Numbered from the stretch's first letter, positions 1 to 7,512 are shown. The stretch: 14,110 nt of DNA from JANXLO01 sp043762265 (GCA_043762265.1 JAYUMV010000157.1:1-14110), one strand, 5' to 3'. Made by a program: numbers and translations. Notes: generated from the letters alone by a model not told the origin.

Positions 1-1641
1 GTCTTTCTTCTGCTCCTCCGTCAGTCCCTCACAGATGCGCTCGAACCAGCGGTCTATCGGCTCACTCTGTACATCTTGTGGAACGTGGCGACGCTCATAG
101 AGCAGTGGCACGACGGCTCTATCCTCTACGGCTTGCTCCATGTCATAGGCATCGATCAAGCCGCCGAACTTCGCCAGCGTGCTTTTGTCATCGCGCAGCA
201 GCGGGGTTCCGGTGAAACCGAGATAGCAGGCGTTCGGAAAGACACGCCGCATCTGCGCATGCAGGGCGCCGTATTGGGTCCGGTGGCTTTCGTCTACGAG
301 TACGAAGATGTCGGGGGAAGCGTCGGTGAACTCGCCCTGCGTCATGGCCGCCTGAAACTTCTGTACGAGCGTGGTGATGACGCCCGCTCGACTGTCACCG
401 ACGAGGCGGCGGAGATCCGCCCCGCTGGTGGCGCGTTTCGGCTCCAGACCACACCGGTAAAAGGTGCCGGCGATCTGTTTGTCGAGGTCGGTGCGGTCGG
501 TGACGAGGATAATACGCGGGTTCTCGATCTCTTTCGACAGGGCGATGGCATTCGCCAGCAGAACCATCGTCAGCGATTTGCCGCTGCCCTGCGTGTGCCA
601 GATAACACCTCCGGGGCGTGTGCCATCGCTCTGCCGGGTGAGAATACGCTTCAGCGCCTGCTGGACGGCATCGTACTGGTGATAACGTGCGATCTTTTTG
701 ATACCGCCATCGTAGAGAACAAAACGCCCGGTCAGTTCGATCAGTCGTTCCGGACGACACAGGTTGTAGAGCGCCCGATCCTGTTCCGTCGCTTTGCGTC
801 CCTGCTCCTCAAGGGCATAAAACTGACGCTCCTCATGGACGAAGTTGGCCAGGACCGCCTCACGCTCTCTTTCGGGGAGGGGTTTATGAAGCAACTCTTC
901 AATGGTCGTATCGACAGCAACCCGACTCCGCCAGACCGCCCAGAACTTCGCTTCGGTTCCCGCCGTCGCATACTTCGCCTCATTGACATTGGTAGCGAGA
1001 ACGACCTGAACGTATTTGAACAGTTCCGGAACGAAATCGGCGCTCTGATAGGCCAGAATATTGGAGATAGCATCCGCAATATCGACGCCCCGATTTTTGC
1101 CCTCCATAACGACGAACGGAATCCCGTTCACAAAGAGCACCACATCGAGGAAACACGTCTTTTGGCTGCTCGCCCGAAGCAGACTGTACTCCGTCGTGAC
1201 ATGATAGACGTTGTTTTGTGGGTTCTCCCAGTCGATATAACGGATCGTGAAGCTCTTGGTATCCCGCTCCCCTCTGTCGCTTTCGATGGTCTGCTCCAGG
1301 CTCTTCCCCAGGCGCAACAGATCATAAATCTGCTCACCCGCCCTCTGCATCCCCTCGACAAGGGGCACATCCTCTAGCGCCTGGATCGCTCGCCGTACAT
1401 TGGCTTGACTGAAATACTCCTCCCGGCCCTTGTAGCGGATGCGGTTTATCTTGGAAAGTTGGGCGCTCAAAACATCCGTCAACAGGATACGCGACGCCTT
1501 CCCACCCCGCATCTCCAACGCCTCTTTCCGCGTCAGGTACTGATAGCCAAGACGAGAGAGCAGAGCAACCGCCGCCATCTGCGACTGCTCCCGCTCCGTT
1601 CCCTCAAAACCGACCTCATCCAACGGAGTATTTGCGCTCAT
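1..1641 (-). CDS. hsdR: Type I restriction enzyme R subunit (HsdR), N-terminal part, runs off the window
   Basis: This is the motor and nuclease subunit of a type I restriction-modification system. With the M and S subunits it translocates DNA using ATP and cuts far from the recognition site. The frame is open for 547 codons from ATG 1641 to the left edge; family members are usually about 1000 residues, so roughly half is visible. A PD-(D/E)XK nuclease core is seen: D166 in CFLDVVLF and E180-x-K182 in VVMEGK. The helicase part has Walker A GSGKS (352-356), motif II DESH (450-453) and motif III TGTP (477-480). All key residues in the visible part are intact. The start ATG overlaps the hsdS stop as ATGA, so translation is probably coupled to hsdS. 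Without a working hsdM in the complex, HsdR is not expected to cut DNA. Confidence 0.95.
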   Translation of the reverse strand, partial: MSANTPLDEVGFEGTEREQSQMAAVALLSRLGYQYLTRKEALEMRGGKASRILLTDVLSAQLSKINRIRYKGREEYFSQANVRRAIQALEDVPLVEGMQRAGEQIYDLLRLGKSLEQTIESDRGERDTKSFTIRYIDWENPQNNVYHVTTEYSLLRASSQKTCFLDVVLFVNGIPFVVMEGKNRGVDIADAISNILAYQSADFVPELFKYVQVVLATNVNEAKYATAGTEAKFWAVWRSRVAVDTTIEELLHKPLPEREREAVLANFVHEERQFYALEEQGRKATEQDRALYNLCRPERLIELTGRFVLYDGGIKKIARYHQYDAVQQALKRILTRQSDGTRPGGVIWHTQGSGKSLTMVLLANAIALSKEIENPRIILVTDRTDLDKQIAGTFYRCGLEPKRATSGADLRRLVGDSRAGVITTLVQKFQAAMTQGEFTDASPDIFVLVDESHRTQYGALHAQMRRVFPNACYLGFTGTPLLRDDKSTLAKFGGLIDAYDMEQAVEDRAVVPLLYERRHVPQDVQSEPIDRWFERICEGLTEEQKKD

Positions 1642-2876
1642 ACCGCAAACTCCTTAACGCGAACGTCCCCGATTAGTAGCTGTTGCATCAGTCCTAGTTT
1701 CTGCCGTTTCAGCGCATCCAGTTCCTTACGAAGAAGCACGATTTCCTCATCCAAGAGGCCCAGCACTTCCGCAATTTTGTGTTGTTCGGCAATGGAGGGA
1801 ATGGTGACTTTGATTTTGGCGAAAGAAGGAAACTTGCAGTTTAATGTGTCGCTGACAAGACCCTGGGAGTGGCGATGGAACAGAGCTATTGTTGCCGGGA
1901 GCTTGAAAAGATAGGCCGCGAATTTGCCTGCTATGCGCTCGTTAGGGGTGCAAACAGTATAGGCCGGACTGACAATGCCTTCCATTGTAGAGAGGCCGAA
2001 GACGCCTTGCCACATCCGCATCGTGTTGTAGGCGATGTCACCAGGAGCAACACGCAAATACTTCGCTTTATCAGTGTTAGATGTGTCGCGCTTCACCAAT
2101 GAATTGCGATCAACAATCCCCTCTGTGCCAGTAATAGCCAACAACTTCAAATCAGGTCGACTCATCTCGATTCGCTCGGTGAACAATTCGCCTAACCGGT
2201 ACTGTTGCCATGCCTGTCCTTTGAACTCTGGGAACCGGCGCTTTTCCGTTAGAAGTTGTTCGGCAAGGGTGCGTTTGTAGCGGGTTTTGACTTCAATCAG
2301 ATTTTCAACAGCACAAATGGCGGTATTCGCGGCATCTAAAGTTTCGACGATGAAGATTTGTTCAGGTAGAGGGGGCAAGAGAATACACAGTTTCGCAAAA
2401 TAGCCTAAACCGATTGTTTTAATTGTCGAACCCACAGCTACGCGCTCGAATTCAGGTTTCTTGAGTTGTAGAACATGGTATAGGAATAAATTGTTGAGTT
2501 GATTGCTGCACACCCACGCCATAAAATGCTGACTTACTGCCATTGAAGTCGCTAGAATTGCGCTCTTACCTACCCCTGCATCTCTTGAGAGTATTACAGT
2601 TCCAGCAGGATGGATGACTGCCGATGAGTTTGCTAAACCTGCTGCGCTGATTTCTTCTTCGGTCTTAGTAATCCAAACCTTATCAAGTTTCGCTGAGTCT
2701 TTGAGGGATACCCATTTTATCCCACCTGCCCAATACTCAGGATGTTGCTTGCTCGGAGTATGTCCGCTTCCGCGTTTTGCTACCGTATTGAGATTAACAT
2801 ATCGCCATCCGTCGGGCAAGTCGTGGCAATTGGACGAAAATTCGGTTTCTTCGTTGTAGGGAAGTGTGGGTTGCAT
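1638..2876 (-). CDS. hsdS: Type I restriction-modification specificity subunit (HsdS)
   Basis: This is the DNA-recognition subunit, which determines the sequence bound by the HsdM2S methyltransferase and by the full restriction complex. At 412 residues it has the normal two-half layout: target-recognition domain 1 (about 20-170, beginning LPDGWRYVNL), a conserved helical spacer that starts with the hallmark PPLPEQ (168-173), target-recognition domain 2 (about 220-360, beginning QAWQQYRLGELF), and a second helix after IPSIAEQ (359-365). The first recognition domain is visibly richer in A+T than hsdR, which is usual for these exchangeable domains. The start ATG shares one base with the rhuM stop (TGATG), and its stop overlaps hsdR (ATGA). 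The recognition sequence cannot be read from the protein. The gene looks intact. Confidence 0.95.
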   Translation of the reverse strand: MQPTLPYNEETEFSSNCHDLPDGWRYVNLNTVAKRGSGHTPSKQHPEYWAGGIKWVSLKDSAKLDKVWITKTEEEISAAGLANSSAVIHPAGTVILSRDAGVGKSAILATSMAVSQHFMAWVCSNQLNNLFLYHVLQLKKPEFERVAVGSTIKTIGLGYFAKLCILLPPLPEQIFIVETLDAANTAICAVENLIEVKTRYKRTLAEQLLTEKRRFPEFKGQAWQQYRLGELFTERIEMSRPDLKLLAITGTEGIVDRNSLVKRDTSNTDKAKYLRVAPGDIAYNTMRMWQGVFGLSTMEGIVSPAYTVCTPNERIAGKFAAYLFKLPATIALFHRHSQGLVSDTLNCKFPSFAKIKVTIPSIAEQHKIAEVLGLLDEEIVLLRKELDALKRQKLGLMQQLLIGDVRVKEFAV

Positions 2877-3928
2877 CAGTTTTGATCCTCTGACGGGGGC
2901 GGCAGTTTCTTGATCCGATCTACGAATTCGTCAAAGTCACTGATGGGAGTTTCGGCTTCCAGACGGCGGCGTTCTATGAGATACTTTTTGTACTCTTCGG
3001 CGGCGATCTCTTTTGCTTCCTCCGCAGCGATGGTTCCGGCGTTTGTCAGAATTTCTTGGTCGTTGAGTGTCAGGAAGGCGTCGAGTTTCGTCTTCCAGTC
3101 TGCCATTGTCATCGGTTTGCGTTGTCGGGCTTGCAGTTCGGCGAAGGAGAGATACTGGTCCACGATGAGATTGAGGTTGGAAATCTCGTCTTCGGTCAAA
3201 TAGTTCTTGGCGATCTCGGTATCCGCCTTTCGAATGCGCCCTTTTGGGGCATTCTTCCAGGTGGTGAGGCCCATGTTCGGCTTTGTCCCATCGGCACGTT
3301 CGGCGATGATCTCGGCGGCAGTATGTCCATGTATCGCCCAGTGCAGTTTATTCTGGACCGTCTTGAAGAACTCCAGCGTGAAGGGATGCTGTTTGTCGTA
3401 GTCCACGCTGGTCGAGTAGATGTCGCAGATTTTCTGATAGAACCGCTGCTCGGAGGCGCGTATGTCTCGGATGCGCTCCAGGAGTTCATCAAAGTAGTCC
3501 TGCCCGAGGTTACGTCCTGCCTTCAGGCGTTCATCATCCAGCACAAAACCCTTGACGATGAGTTCTCGCAGTTGCTTCGTCGCCCACTGCCGAAACTGTG
3601 TGCCGCGATGCGAGCGCACCCGATAGCCGACGGAGATAATAACGTCGAGATTGTAGTGCTCGACGTTGTAGTTCTTTCCGTCGGTGGCAGTTATTCGGAA
3701 ATTCCGAATAACTGGATCTCGCTCCAGTTCTCCCTCCTCGAAGATGTTCTGGATATGCTCGTTAATCGTCGGAACCGTTTTCTGGAAGAGTTCCGCAAGT
3801 TGTCGCTGGGTGAGCCAGACCGTCTCATCCAGGACACGTACTTGCACATGAGTTTGACCGTCTTCAGTCTGGTAGAGCACGAACTCCGAATTTCCATCAG
3901 AGTTGCCAGGAGGGACGTTTTTGTTCAT
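2876..3928 (-). CDS. RhuM-family protein embedded in the hsd operon
   Basis: This belongs to the virulence-associated RhuM family, named from a Salmonella pathogenicity-island gene. Its biochemical function is not established, but members are frequent in restriction and other defence loci. The N-terminal part carries a helix-turn-helix-like segment (about 37-65, with the family block ETVWLTQRQLAELF). It is followed by the conserved HYNLDVIISVGYRVRS (91-106) and FRQWATKQLRE (112-122). ATG 3928 (350 residues) is chosen because GGAGG lies 10 bases upstream and family members begin shortly before an EFVLYQTEDG-type stretch. A GTG at 3973 would add 15 residues but lies inside a palindrome. The stop overlaps the hsdS start (TGATG), so it is co-translated with hsdS-hsdR. 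A role as regulator or accessory factor of the system is inference. Confidence 0.88.
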   Translation of the reverse strand: MNKNVPPGNSDGNSEFVLYQTEDGQTHVQVRVLDETVWLTQRQLAELFQKTVPTINEHIQNIFEEGELERDPVIRNFRITATDGKNYNVEHYNLDVIISVGYRVRSHRGTQFRQWATKQLRELIVKGFVLDDERLKAGRNLGQDYFDELLERIRDIRASEQRFYQKICDIYSTSVDYDKQHPFTLEFFKTVQNKLHWAIHGHTAAEIIAERADGTKPNMGLTTWKNAPKGRIRKADTEIAKNYLTEDEISNLNLIVDQYLSFAELQARQRKPMTMADWKTKLDAFLTLNDQEILTNAGTIAAEEAKEIAAEEYKKYLIERRRLEAETPISDFDEFVDRIKKLPPPSEDQN

Positions 3929-3955
3929 CGAGAGAGAACCTCCGGTTCGCTTTTC

Positions 3956-3974
3956 TGTGTCATGTTTTGACACA
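3956..3974. promoter_or_regulatory. Palindromic operator-like site upstream of rhuM
   Basis: TGTGTCA (3956-3962) and TGACACA (3968-3974) are perfect 7-bp inverted arms around a 5-base spacer, 27 bases before the chosen rhuM ATG. The size, symmetry and place suit a binding site for a dimeric regulator of the rhuM-hsdS-hsdR unit. No regulator is identified, and a clear -10/-35 pair could not be assigned beside it. Confidence 0.4.
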
Positions 3975-4021
3975 TGAGGGTGGAATATTCTGGTGGCGCA
4001 AGAAAACCAATCGCTTTCGCG

Positions 4022-4341
4022 CTTCGATGGAATGCAGTGTTGGTGTCTGCGATGGAATGAATTCCTTCGCTAGGGGCGCGACGCGCCGAGTGACCGCCTT
4101 CGCGGGCACATTGCCTGATAAGCCGGTTAGATCCTCTCCAACGCGTTCGGCGAACGGCGAAAGTCTCCCATTGAGAGCGTTCCTCGTCTGGGAGAGTGGC
4201 AGCAACGCTCTCTTTGCCCTGCCATAGGAAGAAGGCTTCCAGTTCGACCTGTCTTGTGCCCGCGAAGGCGGTCACTCGGCCGAAGGCTCCAGCGAAGGAA
4301 TTCATTCCATCGCAACACAAGGCCAGTGCATGATTGCATCG
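4022..4341. repeat. MITE-like element with long imperfect terminal inverted repeats
   Basis: The core arms are 4049-4110 and 4255-4313. Read as reverse complements they match over about 60 bases, apart from a short diverged patch near 4072-4085 and 4281-4290. Both share GCGATGGAATGAATTCC at the outer end and GCCTTCGCGGGCACA at the inner end. Weaker symmetry continues outward to about 4022 and 4341. The central part contains nested stems (GAGAGCGTT 4173-4181 with AACGCTCTC 4204-4212; TCTCCCA 4164-4170 with TGGGAGA 4189-4195). There is no transposase frame. This fits a miniature inverted-repeat element or a composite of dispersed palindromic repeats. Clear target-site duplications were not found. 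Confidence 0.7.
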
Positions 4342-4459
4342 CAACACATTTTTGCTCCATTAATTTTTGGGAGTAGTGGGATACTATCCGTGGAGGCTTT
4401 GAAGCGCGCAAGCGCGGCATCGCCTTTTTTGTCGAGCGATTTTCTATACAACCTTCATC

Positions 4460-4490
4460 TCCTTGAGGTCACAGGCTGTGACCTCAAGGA
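4460..4490 (-). terminator. Perfect 14-bp hairpin directly after the hsdM stop
   Basis: TCCTTGAGGTCACA (4460-4473) and its exact reverse complement (4477-4490) flank a 3-base loop, two bases beyond the TAA of the hsdM remnant. The position fits a transcription terminator or an mRNA 3'-end stabiliser. No run of U follows on the minus strand, so a classical intrinsic terminator is not shown. A protein-binding palindrome is the alternative. Confidence 0.45.
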
Positions 4491-4492
4491 GC

Positions 4493-5185
4493 TTATGGGA
4501 TAAGTTCCAGTTCGCGCAAGTGCGCAGACAGTTTTTCTCGGACAGTCGCCAATTCGACTTCGAGACCGTCGATCTCCTGTTGTAAGGCGGCAATATCCAC
4601 CGTGGCAGGAGCCTCGAAGGTGTCGATATAGCGCGGAACGTTCAGATTGAATTCGTTTTCCTGCACCTCTTCTATCGGGACGCGACGACTGTACTGCGCT
4701 ATCTCCTGCCGCTCATGGTATGTTGCGGCGATCTTTTCGATGTCTCGTTCGCTCAAGGTGTTCTGGTTCTTGCCGGGTTGGAACTCGCGACTGGCGTCGA
4801 TGAACAGAATGTCTTTACGTTGGGCGTTCGCGCCTCCTGTTTCGCGGGAGCGGTCGAAGATCAGGATGGCGGCGGGAATGCCCGTTCCAAAGAACAGATT
4901 TTCGGGTAGCCCGACGACAGTGTCCAAGAGGTTTTCTTCGATAAACCGCTGGCGGATTTTCCCCTCAGAACCGCTTCTGAACAGAACTCCATGCGGTACG
5001 ATGACACCAATCCGTCCCTCTTTCGGTAAAGCCGCCTCAATCATGTGTGAGATAAAGGCATAGTCCGCTTTACTCTTCGGCGGCACACCACGCCAGAAGC
5101 GGTTGTAGTGGTCTTGCGCTGCATTTTCCTCGCCCCATTTGTCCAGTGAAAACGGAGGATTTGCAACGACCACATTAAACTTCAT
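4493..5185 (-). pseudogene. hsdM: 5'-truncated type I methyltransferase subunit (hsdM remnant)
   Basis: HsdM is the SAM-dependent N6-adenine methyltransferase subunit that protects host DNA and forms the core of the type I complex. The 230-residue frame begins two codons before the family's KF(D/N)VVVANPPF block. The catalytic motif IV NPPF is at residues 9-12, followed by the conserved KADYAFISHMI, GVIVPHGVLFR and FNLNVPRY segments and a C-terminal coiled coil. HsdM is normally about 500 residues. The whole N-terminal helical domain and motif I, which binds SAM, are missing. An in-frame TGA lies directly before the ATG, and no minus-strand frame upstream carries the lost part. AAGGAG lies just upstream, so a fragment could be translated, but it should not methylate DNA. 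Upstream sequence instead belongs to the oppositely oriented FRG gene. Confidence 0.88.
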
Positions 5186-6026
5186 TCACTCCTTCGAAAC
5201 CACGGATTATCGCGGCCTAGAAAGTGTCGTAAGAACACCGGGCTTCCGCACTTCACCGCTTGCAAATAAGTTTGGCTCAAGTGTCGCACAGGTGACACAC
5301 GCTTTAGCATATCTAGCGCTCTGTGCTAGAAACAATCAACTATCTGATCCCGCCGCCAGCAGGTGGTTGGATCGTATCAAAAACGATCCAAGTTGGCGTA
5401 GTTGGAAGCGCTACTTCTATTTAGGAAGCATTGCTCAACATTATGGGCAACGGTCGCCGTATCTTGATCTGACCACTAACCACAAAGTCGCAATGTGGTT
5501 CGCGACCTCAAATTGGATGTCTGGCGATCCGATTCTAGTTGATAAATCCAACAGGGTCAAGAGACACGTAATTTATCGAATTCGAAAAGATATACTGGAG
5601 ACTGTAGAAGCCTCGACAAATATGCTGCCGGGCTATACTGGTGCAAACTCGTGTATCCACATGAATATAAGAGATATACCAACCTCGCTCGCCCTAAGGC
5701 CCTCGGCCCAATACGGTTGGGCTGGTCGGAATTACGAGTCGCCACATCTCCTTTTAGAACTCATTCGTAAGGGGGGCATAGAGGCATGCGTCTTCTATAG
5801 TCCGTACAAATCGTCAAGAAACGATATGTTGCCTACACAAATTCGCGAGAACACCGATCCTTTGATTGACTGTTTAAACCACTATTCTGTAACTGGAGAT
5901 ACACCTACTCATCTGCAGTTATGGCTCGACACGCATGTTAATCCTAAGATGCCCATACAATTCCAACTCTCTATCTCTGATAACCACTGGCTTACAAAAA
6001 TGTTGGACAACTATCCATGTATTTAA
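5139..6026 (+). CDS. FRG-domain protein, probably 5'-truncated
   Basis: The frame is 295 residues from TTG 5139. The FRG signature block is visible as AQHYGQRSPYLDLT (99-112) followed by VAMWFATS (117-124), corresponding to the family's QHxG...LLDxT and ALxFA motifs. An upstream YRG (24-26) may match the domain's first motif. FRG domains occur in proteins of defence islands and beside restriction systems; their activity is not firmly established. The first 15 codons are antisense to hsdM, TTG 5139 has no convincing ribosome-binding site, and no better start is seen, so the real 5' end was probably lost at about 5185-5200. The gene is clearly richer in A+T than prfA and later genes, which suggests horizontal origin. 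No typical membrane or signal segment is seen. It may be non-functional. Confidence 0.6.
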   Translation: MSSENGGFATTTLNFIHSFETTDYRGLESVVRTPGFRTSPLANKFGSSVAQVTHALAYLALCARNNQLSDPAASRWLDRIKNDPSWRSWKRYFYLGSIAQHYGQRSPYLDLTTNHKVAMWFATSNWMSGDPILVDKSNRVKRHVIYRIRKDILETVEASTNMLPGYTGANSCIHMNIRDIPTSLALRPSAQYGWAGRNYESPHLLLELIRKGGIEACVFYSPYKSSRNDMLPTQIRENTDPLIDCLNHYSVTGDTPTHLQLWLDTHVNPKMPIQFQLSISDNHWLTKMLDNYPCI

Positions 6027-6084
6027 AACGCCTTCGCTCGACAAAGGGGGTTGGGAAGTGGAAGCCAGATATGGAACCCGATAC

Positions 6085-6141
6085 CTTGGAACCGTGCAAA
6101 GGTTCAAGATAGTATGCGCTGGCGAGTTTGGTGACGCCAGC
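6085..6141. terminator. Tandem hairpins downstream of the FRG gene
   Basis: The first stem pairs CTTGGAACC (6085-6093) with GGTTCAAG (6101-6108), leaving one bulged G. The second pairs GCTGGCG (6118-6124) with CGCCAGC (6135-6141) around a 10-base loop. They lie 60-115 bases after the FRG stop and could end its transcript. No T-run follows either stem, so the call is weak. Confidence 0.3.
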
Positions 6142-6250
6142 AGTTCTGGCTGTTGTTGTCCATGAGGATGATACTCCGTCCCAATCAGTCGGTTAGTATG
6201 ACTGAACTGGACGCCCTCTTCTTATAGTGTGCGTTCGAACGGCGTTCTCT

Positions 6251-6280
6251 GTAGGGGCCATTCGAGTGGCTGGCCCCTAC
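6251..6280. repeat. GTAGGGGC-type palindromic repeat
   Basis: GTAGGGGCCA (6251-6260) and TGGCCCCTAC (6271-6280) are exact 10-bp inverted arms around a 10-base loop. Hairpins of this general shape are scattered between genes in several bacterial genomes. It lies about 40 bases upstream of the prfA -35 box, so it could instead be a terminator or regulator site. Confidence 0.5.
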
Positions 6281-6320
6281 ATCCTGTATCCTCTTCCCCA
6301 TTTCGAAACGGGCTTTGCAT

Positions 6321-6349
6321 TTGCCAAAGTGGGGGAAATAGAGTACAAT
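6321..6349 (+). promoter_or_regulatory. Sigma-70-type promoter for prfA
   Basis: TTGCCA (6321-6326) and TACAAT (6344-6349) are separated by exactly 17 bases, each matching the consensus hexamer at five of six positions or close to it. Transcription would start near 6356, about 20 bases before ATG 6379 and about 70 before the alternative TTG 6427. It is the best promoter seen in the window and likely drives prfA and perhaps the genes after it. Confidence 0.65.
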
Positions 6350-6378
6350 TCTGGTATTGGCGGTGGGGCAGACTGTGA

Positions 6379-7512
6379 ATGTCACGGCCCCACCGCATCA
6401 TTTTGCCGGAAGGGTGGGAACGCGCGTTGTCTCTGGATCAGGCGAAGGCCAAACTGGAAGAGGTAGAAGCTCGTTATGAGGAGATCGAAGCGCAGATCAA
6501 CGATCCCGCGTTCAGCAGCGACTACCAACTCTATATACAGGCGGCGAAATCGAAGAACGAGATCGAGCCCGTCGTATTGAAGTACAAGCACTATAAACGG
6601 ATCGTCGCGGACATTCCGGATGCGGAAGAGATGCTCAGTATGTCGGAGGGCGCGGACCGCGAAGTCGCCCACGAGATGGTCGATACGCTGAAAATACAGC
6701 GGGATACGATCGAAGAGGAGATCCGGCTGCTGCTCATGCCGAAAGATCCCAAAGACGACCGCAACGTGATCGTGGAGATCCGGGCGGCGGCCGGAGGGGA
6801 AGAGGCCAAACTGTTCGCGGGCGAACTCTACCGGATGTACTCCCGCTATGCCGAACGCCGCAAATGGAAGACCGAACTGATTGACATCGCGGAGACGGGC
6901 ATCGGCGGCATTCTGGAAGTGACCTTCGAGATCGACGGGCAGGGCGCCTACAGCCAGTTGAAGTTCGAAGGCGGCGTCCACCGGGTGCAGCGTGTGCCTG
7001 TCACCGAATCGGCCGGGCGCATTCAGACTTCGACAGCCACCGTCGCGGTGCTGCCGGAAGTGGAAGAGGTCGAGGTCGAGCTCGACGAAAAAGAGATCAA
7101 GCAGGACATCTATCACTCGTCGAGCGCGGGTGGGCAGAACGTGCAGAAGGTAGCGACCGCCATCCGCCTGACCCACCTTCCCACCGGGATCGTGGTGCAG
7201 TGCCAGGACGAACGCAGCCAGTTGCAAAACCGGATCAAGGCCCGCAACGTGCTGCGCTCTCGCCTCTACGACTTGCAGCAGCAACAGGCGAGCGCCGCCG
7301 TTGCCGGTGTGCGTAAATCGCAGGTCGGATCCGGCGAGCGCAGCGAGAAGATCCGCACCTACAACTTCCCGGATGGGCGCGTGACCGATCACCGCATCAA
7401 CAAAACGATCTTCAATGTGCCCGGCGTGATGGACGGCGATATTCAGCCGTTTATCGACGATCTGATCGCCGCCGATCAGGCTGAGAAGATGCGCGAGAGC
7501 GCGGAAGCCTAG
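6379..7512 (+). CDS. prfA: Peptide chain release factor 1
   Basis: RF1 enters the ribosomal A site, reads UAA and UAG stop codons and triggers release of the finished protein. The RF1-specific anticodon tripeptide is PVT (207-209) within QRVPVTESAGRIQT, which separates it from RF2 (SPF). The catalytic loop GGQ is at 251-253 in SSAGGQNVQK. The C-terminal RxxKIRTYNFPDGRVTDHR block is intact. From ATG 6379 the protein has 377 residues, about 16 longer than usual, because MSRPHRIILPEGWERA precedes the normal LSLDQAKAKLEEVEARYEEI coiled start. TTG 6427 would give about 361 residues, the typical size. ATG is kept because the promoter and GGTGGGG lie upstream of it. PrmC, encoded two genes later, is expected to methylate the GGQ glutamine. 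Confidence 0.97.
   Translation: MSRPHRIILPEGWERALSLDQAKAKLEEVEARYEEIEAQINDPAFSSDYQLYIQAAKSKNEIEPVVLKYKHYKRIVADIPDAEEMLSMSEGADREVAHEMVDTLKIQRDTIEEEIRLLLMPKDPKDDRNVIVEIRAAAGGEEAKLFAGELYRMYSRYAERRKWKTELIDIAETGIGGILEVTFEIDGQGAYSQLKFEGGVHRVQRVPVTESAGRIQTSTATVAVLPEVEEVEVELDEKEIKQDIYHSSSAGGQNVQKVATAIRLTHLPTGIVVQCQDERSQLQNRIKARNVLRSRLYDLQQQQASAAVAGVRKSQVGSGERSEKIRTYNFPDGRVTDHRINKTIFNVPGVMDGDIQPFIDDLIAADQAEKMRESAEA

Larger units (their letters stand above)
3929..4492. other. Non-coding spacer between rhuM and the hsdM remnant
   Basis: These 564 bases carry no believable gene; the short reading frames on both strands run across inverted-repeat sequence. They hold a 7-bp-arm palindrome near the rhuM start, a MITE-like inverted-repeat element, a short GC-rich hairpin before six T residues on the plus strand (about 4404-4431) and a perfect 14-bp hairpin next to the hsdM stop. 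In most type I loci hsdM and hsdS are adjacent or separated only by coding sequence, so this spacer is unusual and separates the methyltransferase remnant from the rest of the operon. Confidence 0.75.
6027..6378. other. Non-coding boundary between the defence island and prfA
   Basis: These 352 bases hold no supported gene or tRNA. They contain two adjacent hairpins (6085-6108 with one bulge, and 6118-6141), a 10-bp GTAGGGGC-type palindrome (6251-6280) and the prfA promoter. This is the transition from AT-richer island sequence to the housekeeping cluster. Confidence 0.65.

Noticed and set aside
76..1377. 433-residue plus-strand open frame
   Set aside because: It is codon-aligned antisense to hsdR, whose nuclease and helicase motifs are clear; the plus-strand protein shows no recognisable domain.
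3056..3970. 304-residue plus-strand open frame
   Set aside because: It is antisense to the RhuM-family gene, which has recognisable conserved blocks.
3925..4347. Short frames on both strands in the rhuM-hsdM spacer
   Set aside because: They translate inverted-repeat sequence, so both strands give similar peptides; no start signal or domain supports a gene.
6085..6108. Possible tRNA T-arm because of GGTTCAAG
   Set aside because: The surrounding bases form a simple bulged hairpin; no acceptor stem, D-arm or anticodon arm can be folded.
6382..7392. 336-residue minus-strand open frame
   Set aside because: It is antisense to prfA and results from its GC-rich codon use.
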